From: Fundidesulfovibrio soli
Lineage (GTDB): Bacteria > Desulfobacterota > Desulfovibrionia > Desulfovibrionales > Desulfovibrionaceae
Length of the DNA: 35,243 nt
NCBI RefSeq assembly: GCF_022808695.1
Contig: NZ_JAKZKW010000014.1
Location: forward strand, 67,683 to 102,925
Reading direction: 5' to 3'
This document shows, one piece after another, positions 7,555 to 16,202 of this stretch. A program made the translations under genes and the position numbers. Below the pieces are notes generated by a model. It worked only from the letters and a program-made list of their open reading frames with translations. It had not been told where the DNA came from and made no database searches. Within the stretch, counting starts at the first letter, position 1; each line of letters starts with the position of its first letter.

Positions 7555-9399
7555 ATGTTCCTCACGCAGCAAGGCGGCTACCATCCCCGGCCGGGGGACC
7601 GCTCCCTGGTGGTCTTCCTGGGGACCGCGCCGGACAAGGCCGTGCCCCGCGAACGGCGGCTGTGGTTCCCAAGCGCCAATGAGGCCGCCTTCGAAGCGGT
7701 GCGCGGCCTGGACCCGGGCCTGCTGCGCCACGGCGTGACCCTGGTGGTGGGCGCCGAGGCCTATGACAGGCACCCGGCCTGGGTGGACGCCGTGCAGAAG
7801 AACCTGGCCTGGCGCTACCTCAAGTACGTCTACCTGCCCCAGACCAGCCCCTCCGTGCCCGACGAGCTGGGCGTGCGCGCCCGGGAGGACGCCCCGGCCC
7901 TGCTCTACCGGGAGATCGCCCTGGCCCGGAACCACCCCCTGCACCTGCGCTGGCCCTTGTGCCGCGCCCTGGAGGGCAAGGGCGGCGCGCCCCTGGCCTG
8001 GCTGTTCCCCTCGCCCAGCCTGCCCCTGGTGCTGCCCGCGCTGGAGGAACTCAAGCGCACCTGCCTCATCGGCTGCATCTCGCTCTCATTGGGATTTTGC
8101 CTGGAAAACGGCGTGGAGCCGGACTTCGTGCTCCAGTTGGACACCGATTTCCGCTACCCCCACCTGCTGCGCCCGGGCCGCAAGCTCAAGAACACCTGGC
8201 TGGTGAGCCTCTCCGGGGCCAACATCTCCGATTCCGCCGGGGACTACGCCGGTGTTTTCTTCATGGAGGCCTTCAACACCACGCTGCTGCCCGACCCCTA
8301 CCGGCTGCGCGAATCCTGGACGGGCTGCGCCATCGCCTGCCTGGGCCTGGCCGAGTGCCTGGGCGCGCCGGACGTGTTCCTGGCCGGGGTGGACCACTCC
8401 TGGCCGGGCGAGGCCTCGGCGGAGCTGTACTACACGCCCGGGGCCAAAGAGCAGACGCCCTCCCAGGACGACCACCCGGAAGCGCCGCTGGTCTGCAGCC
8501 ACCGGCTGGACGCCGACTTGCTGGAGACAAACGCCGTGTTCCCCATGGCGGACGTCAACGGCCGCAAGGTGTGGACTCGCTTCAACTATTTCGGCATCGC
8601 CGCCGAACTGGAGGACGTGGCCCGGCAGATCGGCCGGGAGCGCGGCATGCGCTTCCACCGCCTCTCGGACACGGGCATCCTGGACGCGGCAGTGTTCCTG
8701 CCCGGCGGCCTGCAGGCCCTGGCCGCCCTGCCTGACCTGGACCGCGAAGCTCTGCGGGAGCGCATCGCCTCGGCCGCCAGGGCCGTCCCACCCGTGCGGG
8801 CAGCGGAACTGGCGCAGGCCCTCGGCGAACGCCTGCGCGACGTGGAGACGGCCGCCAGCCTGGCCCGCGAGGCCGAGGAGCGCGGACAACCCGTGCCCGA
8901 GCTTGCCGGTCTGGCCCAGTCGCTTCGCCGAACCGGCGAGTTGGACAGATATTTCCACCTGGAGACCGAGTCCGCCATGTTGGCCGGGCTGGCGGACACC
9001 CTGCGCGCCTGGGCCGAGGCCCTGCGCCGGGCCTTGGGGGTCGCCCTGGCCCATGCCCGCATCCAGGCCGGGGAGCCGCTCCCGGTGCTGGGCCTGCCCG
9101 GTGACGCCGAGGCCTGCGCCCAAGCCCTGGCCGCGCTCTACCCCACTGGCCGCTTCGCGCCGGTGGCCGCCCAGGTGCCCTTCAAGGGGCCAAGCGATTC
9201 AGGAATCCACGGGCTCTACGGATTGCTCGAAGGCGCTGGGGTCGTGGTGGTCAGCGAGGCGCTGGAGCGCGAGTTCGGCTACGCGCTGGCCAACGTTTCC
9301 GCCCGCCGCCTGGCTCCGGCCCGGCTGCTGCTCCATTCATCCGAGGCCGCGCCGGCTACGCAGGAACCGAACCATGCCAGCCAGCAACCAATTTTTTGA
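7555..9399 (+). CDS. Maf/DUF115 flagellin nonulosonic acid transferase-like protein
   Basis: A 614-residue protein whose central part, about residues 165-290, matches the DUF115/MptE-like core of motility accessory factors (Maf): an NGVEPDFVLQLDTD stretch near residue 186 and GVDHSWPGE near 277. Maf proteins transfer pseudaminic or legionaminic acid to flagellin serine/threonine, so its position seven bases after ptmE fits a role as the transferase for the sugar made upstream. The C-terminal third is charged and leucine/alanine-rich, probably helical. The family assignment rests on the DUF115 core; target protein and donor are inferred from context. The start follows a weak GGGCGG. Confidence 0.75.
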   Translation: MFLTQQGGYHPRPGDRSLVVFLGTAPDKAVPRERRLWFPSANEAAFEAVRGLDPGLLRHGVTLVVGAEAYDRHPAWVDAVQKNLAWRYLKYVYLPQTSPSVPDELGVRAREDAPALLYREIALARNHPLHLRWPLCRALEGKGGAPLAWLFPSPSLPLVLPALEELKRTCLIGCISLSLGFCLENGVEPDFVLQLDTDFRYPHLLRPGRKLKNTWLVSLSGANISDSAGDYAGVFFMEAFNTTLLPDPYRLRESWTGCAIACLGLAECLGAPDVFLAGVDHSWPGEASAELYYTPGAKEQTPSQDDHPEAPLVCSHRLDADLLETNAVFPMADVNGRKVWTRFNYFGIAAELEDVARQIGRERGMRFHRLSDTGILDAAVFLPGGLQALAALPDLDREALRERIASAARAVPPVRAAELAQALGERLRDVETAASLAREAEERGQPVPELAGLAQSLRRTGELDRYFHLETESAMLAGLADTLRAWAEALRRALGVALAHARIQAGEPLPVLGLPGDAEACAQALAALYPTGRFAPVAAQVPFKGPSDSGIHGLYGLLEGAGVVVVSEALEREFGYALANVSARRLAPARLLLHSSEAAPATQEPNHASQQPIF

Positions 9400-9452
9400 C
9401 ACCCGCCCCAGAGGCGCCGCCACTCCGCATCCTCGATCCTAAAGGAGACGCC

Positions 9453-10880
9453 ATGCACATCCTGCTCCTCTCCATGCCGACCCCTCACAACCCAAGCAGG
9501 GTCCAGATCGTTCCGCCCATGTCCCTGCTCTGCGTGGGAGGAATGCTCCGCAAGGAAGGCCATACCAGCGAGATCCTCAATCTCGACCTGCTCACCAGGG
9601 TAGGCCTGACGACAGAGGAAGCGAAGATCGAGCATGTGGTCAAGCGGCTCGAAACGGGCGAATTCGATGTTCTCGGCTTGAACTGCCTCGTCTCCTCCCA
9701 GTTCCCCTTCGCGCGGAAGCTGACGGAAGCTGTACGTGCCCGGGCGTTGAAGCTGCCGACCATTCTCGGCGGAATGCACGCCACGCTGTTCGCGCAGGAC
9801 ATCCTCACGAAGTGTCCCTCCTTCGATTACATCATCCTGGGCGAGGGCGAACGGCAGACCTCCAGGCTCATGCGCCACATCCAGAGCCCGACGGACGCCG
9901 TTTTAGCAAACATAGACGGTATCGCGTGGCGGAACGCCTCCGGCACCGTCCATGTCAACAAGCGCATGTCGCCGCTGGCCCCCGCCGAGATGCCGGCTCC
10001 CGCCTGGGACATGCTGCGGATAGATGACTACCGCTCCGACTATTCCAAATGGTACAACCCGAAAGGAAACAACATCACCCTCGTTGCGCCGCTGTACACC
10101 AGCCGCTCCTGCCCGTTGGACTGCACGTTCTGCTCAGCGTTCCACATGATGGGCCGCGGGCTCCGCTTGCGCAGGATTCAAGACATCTTCGACGAGATAG
10201 AATATCTGTACCACGAGCACTGCATTAATTATTTTTCTATCTTTGACGACAACTTCACACTGAACAAACAACACGTCATGCAGTTCTGCGACGAGATACG
10301 CAAACGCAACCTCAACATTCAGTTTGACTCATCATCCGGCTTCAACATCGCCGCTCTTGACGAGCATATGATGGCGGCCATGGCCGAAGCGGGCTGCATC
10401 CACTTCCCCATGCCCATTGAAAGCGGGAACGACAATATCCGGCAGAATGTCATCCACAAGAAGCTGCCCCGAGAAAAAATCTTCGAGATCGCCAGGCTCG
10501 CGAAGAAGCACAACATGCTCACGACAGGCATGTTCATCATCGGCTTCCCCGAGGACACGCCCGAAACGCTGGAAGACACGAGGAGAATGATCCTGGAGTT
10601 GGAGCTGGACAAATACCACGTTTACACCCTCATTCCATTTCCAGGAACGAAGATTTTCAAGCAGGCGCTCAAGGACAACCTCTTCACCGAGAGCATCGAC
10701 CTCTCGAAGTTGTGGGACGGAACATTCAACTTCGAGAAACCGCAAGGTGACTTCGCTTTGAAGCCGTACAACTGTTCCCTCGACACCCTTCGGAAATACA
10801 AGCATGAATTCGGCCAATACTGGTTTTTCAGCGACAGGGTAAAGGCCCTGCAGAAGCAACATTCCTCTGGCACGCCCTGA
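9453..10880 (+). CDS. Cobalamin-binding-type radical SAM enzyme
   Basis: A 475-residue class B-like radical SAM protein. Residues about 1-150 form a Rossmann B12-binding-type domain (LGLNCLVSS, then LGGMHATLF and YIILGEGE) without an obvious DxHxxG lower-ligand motif. The radical SAM cluster is Cys220-x3-Cys224-x2-Cys227 in SRSCPLDCTFC. A later GMFIIGFPEDTPETL is typical of the family. Such enzymes often methylate unactivated carbons or rearrange substrates. The ATG at 9453 has a strong AAAGGAG; an in-frame upstream start at 9396 would overlap the preceding gene and is less likely. Base composition drops in GC relative to the upstream genes, suggesting separate acquisition. The substrate is unknown. 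Confidence 0.82.
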   Translation: MHILLLSMPTPHNPSRVQIVPPMSLLCVGGMLRKEGHTSEILNLDLLTRVGLTTEEAKIEHVVKRLETGEFDVLGLNCLVSSQFPFARKLTEAVRARALKLPTILGGMHATLFAQDILTKCPSFDYIILGEGERQTSRLMRHIQSPTDAVLANIDGIAWRNASGTVHVNKRMSPLAPAEMPAPAWDMLRIDDYRSDYSKWYNPKGNNITLVAPLYTSRSCPLDCTFCSAFHMMGRGLRLRRIQDIFDEIEYLYHEHCINYFSIFDDNFTLNKQHVMQFCDEIRKRNLNIQFDSSSGFNIAALDEHMMAAMAEAGCIHFPMPIESGNDNIRQNVIHKKLPREKIFEIARLAKKHNMLTTGMFIIGFPEDTPETLEDTRRMILELELDKYHVYTLIPFPGTKIFKQALKDNLFTESIDLSKLWDGTFNFEKPQGDFALKPYNCSLDTLRKYKHEFGQYWFFSDRVKALQKQHSSGTP

Positions 10881-11287
10881 CGGTGGACGCGGTTCCCGCC
10901 AGAGCACGTTCTCTAGGAGGGAATTGCCCACCACACGCCGCGTCGCGCCGCACCCGAGGTTCTTCACCAGGGGCAGTCCCCCATTCGCCCCCCCGGCAGT
11001 ATGTTGCTGTCCGTTCTTATGACGGGTCCTGACGCAGGGGCATGCGCCCCTGCCCCACGCCAGAGCCCAAGCATTTCGGCATATATCTTGCTTGAAAACG
11101 CGCACGGACATGGGGAACGAAAAATACTCCTAGCGGCCGCCAGCCCCCGGAAGGGACTGCTGAGCAGAACTGCGGGAGGTTTACAGCCGCAGCCGTACTG
11201 GGGTATGCCTTCATGAATGACGGCACTGTTCCATACGAGAAAAACACGTCGCAGCAATTTCTCTATTCGTTTCCGAAGGAGCCACGC
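10881..11287. other. 407-bp intergenic region before the carrier-protein operon
   Basis: No convincing gene on either strand. A hairpin with 8-bp arms (11034-11041 and 11046-11053, loop ATGC) lies in the middle; no U-run follows it. An AT-rich stretch around 11080-11130 (CATATATC, TTGAAA, AAAAATACT) could hold a promoter, but I cannot place paired -35/-10 boxes with normal spacing. The gap and the change of composition suggest that a new transcription unit begins at 11288. Confidence 0.5.
11034..11053. repeat. GC-rich hairpin
   Basis: GCAGGGGC and GCCCCTGC form a perfect 8-bp stem around ATGC. It lies about 155 nt after the radical SAM gene and about 235 nt before the acyl carrier protein gene. 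It may be an inefficient terminator; there is no T-tract. Confidence 0.45.
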
Positions 11288-11536
11288 ATGAACGCCGTCG
11301 ATGCCCTGACTACAGTCAACACGGCCCTGCAAAAGGTGAAAAACGATCCGAATATTGCAGTCAGCATGGACACAGACATGTTGCATGACAAGATACTCGA
11401 CTCGCTTGACTGCCTTATGCTCCTGATGGAGCTTGACGAGTTGTGTGGTTTCTCCGTGCCTGAAGACATCGACCTAGTCGCAGGCGGGTATTTCAAGGTG
11501 GACAAGCTTATCTCACTCCTGGCTGACAAAGAGTAG
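11288..11536 (+). CDS. Acyl carrier protein (first copy)
   Basis: An 82-residue acidic protein of normal carrier-protein length. The 4'-phosphopantetheine attachment site is Ser39 in ILDSLDCL, the classical DSL motif at the start of helix II. ATG 11288 follows GAAGGAG at a good distance; the in-frame extension to 11213 lacks family similarity. It is a stand-alone carrier away from any fatty-acid synthesis genes and close to a KAS III-like enzyme and an adenylating enzyme, so it is probably dedicated to making a special acyl group. It is divergent enough that automated annotation may miss it. Confidence 0.85.
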   Translation: MNAVDALTTVNTALQKVKNDPNIAVSMDTDMLHDKILDSLDCLMLLMELDELCGFSVPEDIDLVAGGYFKVDKLISLLADKE

Positions 11537-11573
11537 ACCGGACCCTGAAACATCCTCCAAGCAAGGAAGAACT

Positions 11574-12182
11574 ATGGCCGACCCTCTGCGTATCCGGTTG
11601 CCGTTCCTGGGTGACAGACACTACCTCCACGGCTCCACACTCTTCGAGGCGCTGCTCCACTACTCCCAGGGCGTGCCTCCTCTCGATTTCAAGTTCAAGG
11701 GCTTCATCACCTCCAACATGCTCGAACTCCGCACAGGCAAGGAGCCGGAGCTGAACGCCCTCTCTCCCGTGGCGACGCTCACCTGGGGCGAGGAGCGGGA
11801 TTGCATCTGCGCCCTGGAGCTGCCTGCGGAGCACCCCATCGAGTCCATCCCGCTCCCCGAGGACGAGCTCATGGCGGCCATGCCCTTCGCCGACGACCGC
11901 GTGACCTACGACAAGCCCTGGCCCATGGGCTTCGCCGACACCCTTTTCTGCCTGCTCAAGAAGCTGGAGCTGCAATACAAGGCGAACGTGGGCGGCCAAT
12001 GGCTCTTCGGCGGGATGCAGCTAACCAGCCTGCCCCGCAAGGACGCGCCCATCTCCGCCGTCAAGGACCGCCTCCTGCCCCAGTGCCGGCTGCTGCGGAT
12101 GCAGCTGACTGCCGACGGCGTCCCCTTCGGGGTGGCCTACACCTCCTGGGTGCCCAACGACAAAATGCAGCCGGGCAATTGA
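11574..12182 (+). CDS. Unrecognised protein in carrier-protein operon
   Basis: A 202-residue protein I do not recognise. It has no signal peptide, no clear membrane segment and no metal-binding cysteine cluster. Visible stretches are RHYLHGSTLFEALLHY near the N-terminus and FKGFITSNMLEL around residue 40. A good AAGGAAGA precedes ATG 11574 and codon use resembles its neighbours, so it is a real gene. It lies between an acyl carrier protein and an acyltransferase, 8 bp upstream of the latter. A hotdog-fold enzyme acting on acyl-ACP (thioesterase or dehydratase) is one possibility, but I see no motif that proves it. Confidence 0.8.
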   Translation: MADPLRIRLPFLGDRHYLHGSTLFEALLHYSQGVPPLDFKFKGFITSNMLELRTGKEPELNALSPVATLTWGEERDCICALELPAEHPIESIPLPEDELMAAMPFADDRVTYDKPWPMGFADTLFCLLKKLELQYKANVGGQWLFGGMQLTSLPRKDAPISAVKDRLLPQCRLLRMQLTADGVPFGVAYTSWVPNDKMQPGN

Positions 12183-12189
12183 GGCCGTC

Positions 12190-12897
<708 letters not shown>

Positions 12898-12903
12898 ACT
12901 GCG

Positions 12904-13650
12904 ATGGAATCTCCCCAGGAGTTCAAGGAGCGCTGCGCCGAGGAAATCGCCGCCATGGGCCGGGACGAAGGGTTCGAGCGCTCCAGCCAGGAGTGGATGC
13001 AGCGCGCCGAGCTGCACCGCTACACCTATCATTTCGAATGGCTGGGCAGGCCCATCATCCAGTTCCCGCAGGACATCTTGGCCATGCAGGAGCTTATCTG
13101 GACCGTGCGCCCCGAGGTCATCGTCGAGACCGGGATCGCCCACGGCGGGTCCCTGGTGTTCTATGCCTCCATGCTGGAGCTCCTGGTCCAGTGCGGCATG
13201 ATCCAGCACGGCCGGGTCATCGGCGTGGATATCGACATCAGGACCCACAACCGCCAGGCCATTGAAGCGCACCCCCTGGCCAGGCGCATCACCATGGTTC
13301 AAGGCTCGAGCGTCGCTCCCGACACCGTGGCCGCAGTCCGCGCCCTGGCCGGGCGGAACGGCCCCTGCCTGCTGGCCCTGGACTCGAACCACACCCACGG
13401 CCACGTGCTCGCCGAACTGCGCGCCTACGCGGACCTCGTGACGGTTGGGAGCTACTGCGTGGTGTTCGACACGGCGATCGAGCATTCGCCCAACCCCGTG
13501 CAAGGCAGGGGCTGGGGCAAGGGAAACAATCCCCTCACGGCCGTCGACGAATTCCTGGCTGGCGACGAGCGCTTCGCCCAGGACAGCTCCATCACGGACA
13601 AGCTCCGCATAAGCGAATGCCCCGGCGGCTATCTCAAGCGCGTGCGCTGA
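12904..13650 (+). CDS. CmcI/RhmI-type protein (cephalosporin hydroxylase family)
   Basis: A 248-residue protein with the CmcI fold signature: IVETGIAHGGSLVFYASML near residue 75, then VIGVDIDIRTHNR and LDSNHTHGHV. The family (PF04989, cephalosporin hydroxylase/rhamnosyl methyltransferase) has a Rossmann SAM-binding fold; some members methylate sugars or small molecules, so methyltransfer is the likelier activity. It is 6 bp after the acyltransferase gene and 19 bp before the adenylating enzyme, clearly in the same operon. A substrate cannot be read from sequence; an acyl-carrier intermediate or the finished sugar are both possible. Confidence 0.82.
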   Translation: MESPQEFKERCAEEIAAMGRDEGFERSSQEWMQRAELHRYTYHFEWLGRPIIQFPQDILAMQELIWTVRPEVIVETGIAHGGSLVFYASMLELLVQCGMIQHGRVIGVDIDIRTHNRQAIEAHPLARRITMVQGSSVAPDTVAAVRALAGRNGPCLLALDSNHTHGHVLAELRAYADLVTVGSYCVVFDTAIEHSPNPVQGRGWGKGNNPLTAVDEFLAGDERFAQDSSITDKLRISECPGGYLKRVR

Positions 13651-13669
13651 CTCCGGACAGGACAGACTG

Positions 13670-15223
13670 ATGCTCAACATAGTGGATCGCTTCCTGGCCT
13701 CCGCCCGAAGGGCTCCTGACGACCCGGCCCTGTCGTTCGCGGGGGGGGACGTCTCCTACGGGGAGCTGCTGGGAGAGGCCCGGCGGATAGCCCGGGCATT
13801 GGATTCGGCCTGCCGCACGGAAACCGTCACCGTCTGGGCCGATAAGAGCCTGTCCACCTATGCGGGGGTCCTGGGCGCCCTGCTGTCGGGGAAGACCTTT
13901 GTACCGCTCAACCCCCGTTTTCCCTTGGAGCGCACCCAGGCCATGCTGCGGGCCAGCGGAGCCGACACGGTGGTCGCCTCCGCCGCAGGCCTGTCCGCCG
14001 CCATGCGGGCCGCCGTGAACACCGGCGCGGGCACGATCATCTGCCCCGACAAGCCTGCCGGGTCCAAGGAGGAATCCCTCGCCATCCTCGGCCGCGACTG
14101 CCTGCACACTAGCTCCGGCGGAGTTGACCGGCCGGAGCGGTGCAGCCCGAAGATGTACATCATGTTCACTTCGGGCAGCACCGGCAGGCCCAAGGGGGTT
14201 CCGGTGCTCCACGCCAACGTGGAGCCGTACCTCGACACCATCGCCGGGTTCTACGGCCTGTCCAGCCAGGACCGCTGCTCCCAACTGTTTGACCTTACCT
14301 TCGACCTCAGCGTGCATGACTTGTTCGCCACATGGCAGTCCGGGGCGTGTCTGTGCGTGCCGACAGCGGAAGAACGGATTTTCCCGGCGCGTTACATCCA
14401 GCGTGCCGGGCTGACGTCGTGGTTCAGCGTCCCGTCGCTGCTGCTGAGCATGGCCCGCCTCAAGCAGCTCGGGCCGGATTCCTTCCCTGGCATCAGGGTG
14501 AGCCTGTTCTGCGGCGAGGGGCTCCCGCACAGCTTAGTGCGCCAGTGGGCCGTGGCCGCGCCCAACGCCATTATTGAGAACCTCTACGGACCCACCGAAT
14601 GCACCATCGCGATCAGCCGACATGCCTGGTCCCCCGGGGTCGAAGCCTGCGTCAACGGGCTCGTGCCCATGGGCCGGACGTTCATCGGGCAGCATTTCAG
14701 CGTCCGGGACGAATCGGGCGAGGTCCTGCCGGCAGGAAGCAGAGGGGAGCTCTGGCTGAGCGGCTCGCAGCTCACCCCGGGCTATCTGGACCAACCGGAG
14801 CAGACCGCCAAGGCCTTCGCCGAGGAGGGCGGCCGGAGATGGTACAGAACCGGCGACCTCGTGCTGGAGGATGAGGACGGCACTCTGCATTTCATCGAGA
14901 GGATCGACCATCAGGTCAAGATCCGCGGATACCGTGTGGAACTCGTGGAGATAGAGAACCACCTGGCCGGGCTGCCGGGCGTGCACGGGGCCGTCGTCTC
15001 TCCGGCGCGAAATGCGGATGGCGTCTGCGTCCATCTCCACGCCTTCATCGTTGGCTCGGCCGACCCCGGCGAGGTGCTCCTCACATGCCGGACCAGATTT
15101 CCAGACTACATGGTGCCGCGCAGGGTGGAGTTCCTCACGGAATTCCCCCTGAACGCCAACGGCAAGATCGACCGCCCGAAACTGGAGCAAAAGGCGTCCA
15201 ACGCGTATGAACATTCTCACTGA
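13670..15223 (+). CDS. DltA-like AMP-forming adenylating enzyme
   Basis: A 517-residue ANL-superfamily enzyme. The P-loop is MFTSGSTGRPKG near residues 165-176, followed by NLYGPTECTI, YRTGDLV and the catalytic lysine in NANGKIDR near the C-terminus. Length and lack of fused domains resemble D-alanine-carrier protein ligase DltA and stand-alone NRPS adenylation domains. It should activate an amino or hydroxy acid as the AMP-ester and load it on the phosphopantetheine of a carrier protein, most likely the one encoded next (its gene overlaps the end of this one by 17 nt). The acid used is not predictable by eye. Confidence 0.88.
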   Translation: MLNIVDRFLASARRAPDDPALSFAGGDVSYGELLGEARRIARALDSACRTETVTVWADKSLSTYAGVLGALLSGKTFVPLNPRFPLERTQAMLRASGADTVVASAAGLSAAMRAAVNTGAGTIICPDKPAGSKEESLAILGRDCLHTSSGGVDRPERCSPKMYIMFTSGSTGRPKGVPVLHANVEPYLDTIAGFYGLSSQDRCSQLFDLTFDLSVHDLFATWQSGACLCVPTAEERIFPARYIQRAGLTSWFSVPSLLLSMARLKQLGPDSFPGIRVSLFCGEGLPHSLVRQWAVAAPNAIIENLYGPTECTIAISRHAWSPGVEACVNGLVPMGRTFIGQHFSVRDESGEVLPAGSRGELWLSGSQLTPGYLDQPEQTAKAFAEEGGRRWYRTGDLVLEDEDGTLHFIERIDHQVKIRGYRVELVEIENHLAGLPGVHGAVVSPARNADGVCVHLHAFIVGSADPGEVLLTCRTRFPDYMVPRRVEFLTEFPLNANGKIDRPKLEQKASNAYEHSH

Positions 15224-15485
15224 AGAGCGTATCCTGGGGACCATACTGTCCGCGCTGGGGAAGATCGCCGCAACCAAATTCATGGACGCGCCTCTCGACC
15301 CTGACACGAACATTCTGGAGGCCGGGTTCGACTCGTTTGATTTCGCCACCCTCATCCCCGACATCGAGGAGGATCTTGGCATCGCCATCGACCTTGCCGA
15401 CGCGGACCTCTCCGAGGTCATCACGATCAGCGGCCTGGCGGCCTTCATCGCCAGACAGAACGCGTCAGGCGCTGAACAGCCATGA
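15207..15485 (+). CDS. Acyl/peptidyl carrier protein (second copy)
   Basis: A 92-residue acidic carrier protein. Ser43 in AGFDSFDF is the phosphopantetheine site (DSF rather than the usual DSL). It begins inside the 3' end of the adenylating-enzyme gene and its stop overlaps the next start as ATGA, so translation of the three genes is probably coupled. By position it is the likely partner of the DltA-like enzyme, in the manner of DltC, whereas the carrier at 11288 may serve the KAS III-like enzyme. Confidence 0.85.
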   Translation: MNILTEERILGTILSALGKIAATKFMDAPLDPDTNILEAGFDSFDFATLIPDIEEDLGIAIDLADADLSEVITISGLAAFIARQNASGAEQP

Positions 15486-16198
15486 CCACCGACTGGGAGC
15501 GCCTGGATGCACTTCCCCTGCCCGGGGTCAACGGCTGCTGGCAAACGTGCGGGGGGTATTGCTGCGGCAATTTCGACGGCACGGGCGCAGGCTCCGCAGT
15601 GACGATCCCCTTCTTCCCCGGCGAATTCGAAGCCTACGCGCGCTCGCCCATCCGCCAGGGCACTAAGGTGACGCATCGGCGTTTCCCCTTGCCTGACGGC
15701 AGATCCCTGAAGATCGATTTCCTGCACTGCCAGTGCAACGGGCTATGCGAGCCGCACGGCTCCCGCCCGCTCGTCTGCAAGCTATATCCGTACTTTCCCC
15801 AATGCGACGCAGAGGGCAACCTCACCGGCATCGACGTCTGTTCCCTCGCCGACGTCTACTTCGAAGAGGTGTGCGGCCAGCGCAAATGCACCGTCTTCGA
15901 CCCCGAAGCAGCAGGCGACGAACGAATTCGTGCCGTACTCCAGGCGCTTGTTGAAGAGCCATGCAACATATTGTACGTGCGGCTGGCCACGCTTATACGC
16001 GAACACTTGCGCACGGCCCTCAAAGATTTCCCGCGTGAGCCCGACCCTTCCCTAGCTGGCAAGCTGCTCGCGCGGTTCAACATGCTGCTGTTTTCCCACA
16101 CCCCCTGGAGAACCGCCGCGTTTAGGAAGGAATTCGCGGAATCATACAACACCCTGCTCGGCAGGTTCGGACCCAACATCCTCCATGAAGGGAGCTGA
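15482..16198 (+). CDS. YkgJ-family cysteine-cluster protein
   Basis: A 238-residue protein with a cysteine-rich N-terminal half: TCGGYCCGNF near residue 20, CQCNGLCEPHGSRPLVCKLYP near residue 85 and a later DVCSLAD and CGQRKC. This matches the YkgJ/CxxCxxCC family, thought to bind zinc or an iron-sulfur cluster and related to flagellin lysine N-methylase FliB. No catalytic role is established for most members. Overlap with both neighbours (ATGA with the carrier protein, stop close to the KAS III start) places it firmly in the pathway. It may be a redox or methyl-transfer component; that is speculation. Confidence 0.78.
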   Translation: MTTDWERLDALPLPGVNGCWQTCGGYCCGNFDGTGAGSAVTIPFFPGEFEAYARSPIRQGTKVTHRRFPLPDGRSLKIDFLHCQCNGLCEPHGSRPLVCKLYPYFPQCDAEGNLTGIDVCSLADVYFEEVCGQRKCTVFDPEAAGDERIRAVLQALVEEPCNILYVRLATLIREHLRTALKDFPREPDPSLAGKLLARFNMLLFSHTPWRTAAFRKEFAESYNTLLGRFGPNILHEGS

Positions 16199-16202
16199 CG
16201 CC

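Noticed and set aside
10964-11386. Minus-strand frame across the gap before the first carrier protein
   Set aside because: Overlaps the carrier-protein gene antisense and shows no protein-like pattern.
16185-16202. Earlier start for the KAS III-like gene
   Set aside because: Overlaps the YkgJ gene and lacks a ribosome-binding site; 16203 has AAGGGAG.
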